Shown here piece by piece: positions 4,779 to 6,166 of a stretch of 6,166 nucleotides of DNA (positions within the stretch are counted from its first letter, which is position 1; each line of letters opens with the position of its first letter). The notes beneath the pieces are model-generated. The model was not told the origin of the DNA, did not search any database, and worked only from the letters and a program-made list of their open reading frames with translations. Origin of the DNA: Bacillota bacterium (lineage in GTDB: Bacteria; Bacillota; Clostridia; Acetivibrionales; DSM-2933); assembly GCA_023441845.1 (NCBI GenBank), contig JAEZNF010000457.1:1-6166 (forward strand). Reading direction: 5' to 3'. The translations under genes and the position numbers were made by a program.

Positions 4779-6166
4779 ATGAAAACAAAGAATATACTGT
4801 ATTATTCTCTGTTTGCAGCTGTTTTGTGCTTAACACTTGTTGGAATATGTTCCGTTTGTAATGCCTCACCGCAGGATATAAACAGCACGGCGGCAATACC
4901 TGCCACTCCAATACCTGCCACTCCAATACCTGTACAGGTTTCATCATCTCCTGACATTACTGCTTTTGTATCGCACATTAACTATAAGACGGCTGTATTG
5001 AACTGCAACATACCGGAGATTTTAAGGGGTTCGGAGTTTGCTGTCACATATGAATATTGGACAAAAGATGACAAGACTGATATTGTCAGAACTAATGAAT
5101 ACAGAACTTATAATAAAGATAATTTTGCAGCAGTTGACAGCTATGAGATGTTCAAAATAAAGGTGAGTACAAAGTATTATTTCAGGGCTATCCTGACTAT
5201 TAAAAAAAGTGATTTTATAAAAACTACAGACACCTTATATAGCAAGGTAGTTACTTTCCAAAGCAATTCCTATCCAACTGCCCCTCCGGATAATAAAGAG
5301 ATTTACGGTTATGTGGCACCTGATTCCAAAATGGGAAGAGGTGGATTTAAAGTATCTATAAATGGCGGTGCCATTGAGCTTACAACAGACTATGACGGAT
5401 ATTTCAGTGTGGATACTTCTTATTGCAATACAGTCTTTTACAATATCAAAATAAGCAAGCCGGGGTATATTGAAAGAAATATTGATATCGGCTACTTGTG
5501 GAATTCCATTAAAAGAGAAGTCAATACTAGCCAGAACGGTGCCTACACATTAATGATGACAGGAGATTTGAACAGTGATGGAGCGGTCAATATGACCGAT
5601 ATTATACAGATGGCCCGAAGCTTTAATTCAAAAAAAGGCAGTGAAGGTTATGATGAGGTTGTAGACTTTAATAGAGATGGGGCAGTAAACATGACTGATA
5701 TAATGATTACTGCAAATAACTTTAACAAGACAGGCAGAGATTATTCTACTGCCATACAAATTCCTTATATCGAGTTGAGGAGTCCTGAAAAACATGTATA
5801 CGGTGCTGGTCGTTATAATGAAAATAATCCTTTGACGTTCAAACTATATGGAAGTAATTTGAAGAATATAAGCGGATACAAAATTAATATAAACTACAAC
5901 TCAAATGTAATAGAAGTGATTGACAGCAGTCTTAATAACACCGAAAGTGATGATGTTTTACTGGTTAACCCCTTGTATAGCCCTGTATTGTCGGCAAATA
6001 GCGATAGGCAAAATGGTACTATTGCCATAAGCAAATCATATACTAATATCACTGAATATAAAAACTCCGGGGTGGGGGAATCGACAGGCAAGATAGCATC
6101 CATTAATTTTAAATGCGGAAGATCTCCCAATTCTATTGATTGTATAAAAATAGCCGTAACACCGGA
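4779..6166 (+). CDS. Secreted protein with internal dockerin and cohesin-like module (cut by window end)
   Basis: 462 residues are visible with no stop. A signal peptide covers 1-29 (cut after CNA); IPATP repeats form a linker (40-51). Residues about 58-166 look like an all-beta, fibronectin-III-like domain (weak). Residues 175-245 are a carboxypeptidase-regulatory-like domain (IYGYV, TTDYDGYF, IKISKPGY), like that of the upstream gene. Residues 262-322 are a dockerin with loops D263-N265-D267-N271-D274 and D296-N298-D300-N304-D307; both recognition pairs are Met-Thr. From about 328 a cohesin-like domain follows: LTFKLYGSNLKNISGYKINI then YNSNVIEVID (373-382), and later IASINFKC; this matches the cohesin pattern of a first strand, a hydrophobic Y-x-x-x-V-[IL]-EV segment and a returning strand. 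The start has AGGGGGG 8 bases upstream. A scaffold adaptor or surface-assembly role is inferred. The dockerin is near certain, the cohesin likely. Confidence 0.88.
   Translation, partial: MKTKNILYYSLFAAVLCLTLVGICSVCNASPQDINSTAAIPATPIPATPIPVQVSSSPDITAFVSHINYKTAVLNCNIPEILRGSEFAVTYEYWTKDDKTDIVRTNEYRTYNKDNFAAVDSYEMFKIKVSTKYYFRAILTIKKSDFIKTTDTLYSKVVTFQSNSYPTAPPDNKEIYGYVAPDSKMGRGGFKVSINGGAIELTTDYDGYFSVDTSYCNTVFYNIKISKPGYIERNIDIGYLWNSIKREVNTSQNGAYTLMMTGDLNSDGAVNMTDIIQMARSFNSKKGSEGYDEVVDFNRDGAVNMTDIMITANNFNKTGRDYSTAIQIPYIELRSPEKHVYGAGRYNENNPLTFKLYGSNLKNISGYKININYNSNVIEVIDSSLNNTESDDVLLVNPLYSPVLSANSDRQNGTIAISKSYTNITEYKNSGVGESTGKIASINFKCGRSPNSIDCIKIAVTP
4896..4931 (+). repeat. 15-base tandem repeat encoding an IPATP linker
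   Basis: ATACCTGCCACTCCA occurs twice in perfect tandem (4896-4910, 4911-4925) plus a partial third copy. It encodes the Pro/Thr-rich linker after the signal peptide. Perfect nucleotide identity suggests recent slippage expansion, so linker length may vary between strains. Confidence 0.85.

Noticed and set aside
4842..4862. Lipoprotein signal in the second dockerin protein (cysteines at residues 17, 24 and 27)
   Set aside because: None of the cysteines is preceded by a proper lipobox with Gly or Ala at -1; an ordinary cleavage after CNA fits better.
5894..6130. Minus-strand ORF of 78 codons under the cohesin-like region
   Set aside because: Antisense to a continuous reading frame with recognisable modules.

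Overview
The window looks like a chromosomal segment from an AT-rich, Gram-positive, cellulosome-type Clostridium (Acetivibrio/Hungateiclostridium/Ruminiclostridium-like). The evidence is two secreted proteins with calcium-binding dockerin modules and Thr-Pro linkers, strong GGAGG-type ribosome binding sites, and ECF sigma factors with a membrane anti-sigma partner. The genus is inferred from gene content, not proven.

Layout. (1) Positions 1-488, minus strand: an ECF sigma factor, complete except perhaps for its last residues, which run off the left edge. (2) 489-905: a gene-poor divergent control region with promoter candidates in both directions, AT-rich inverted repeats, a perfect 16-bp palindrome and one doubtful 51-codon ORF. 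(3) 906-2424, plus strand: a second ECF sigma factor overlapping by 17 bases a single-pass membrane protein that is probably its anti-sigma factor. (4) 2425-2674: a convergent intergenic region with two strong hairpin terminators and a degenerate direct repeat. (5) 2675-3466, minus strand: an AIM24/TIGR00266-family protein. (6) 3467-3770: a divergent intergenic region with a near-consensus sigma-A promoter for the downstream genes. (7) 3771-4691 and 4779-6166 (cut by the right edge), plus strand: two tandem secreted dockerin proteins. The first has no visible catalytic domain. The second carries an internal dockerin followed by a cohesin-like module.

How the genes may work together. The sigma/anti-sigma pair at 906-2424 is a standard envelope-signalling unit: the extracytoplasmic part of the membrane protein would sense a signal and release the sigma factor. 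The two dockerin proteins appear to form one transcription unit from the promoter at 3632-3660. They share the order linker, beta-sandwich-like region, carboxypeptidase-regulatory-like domain, dockerin, and their dockerins are clearly related, so they are probably duplicated scaffold-associated structural proteins. The cohesin-like tail on the second suggests an adaptor that docks onto one partner while presenting a docking site for another. No sequence evidence links the sigma factors to the dockerin genes: the dockerin promoter is sigma-A-like, not ECF-like.

The most interesting item is the dockerin-then-cohesin protein at the right edge. No CRISPR array, tRNA, rRNA, insertion sequence or phage gene was seen.
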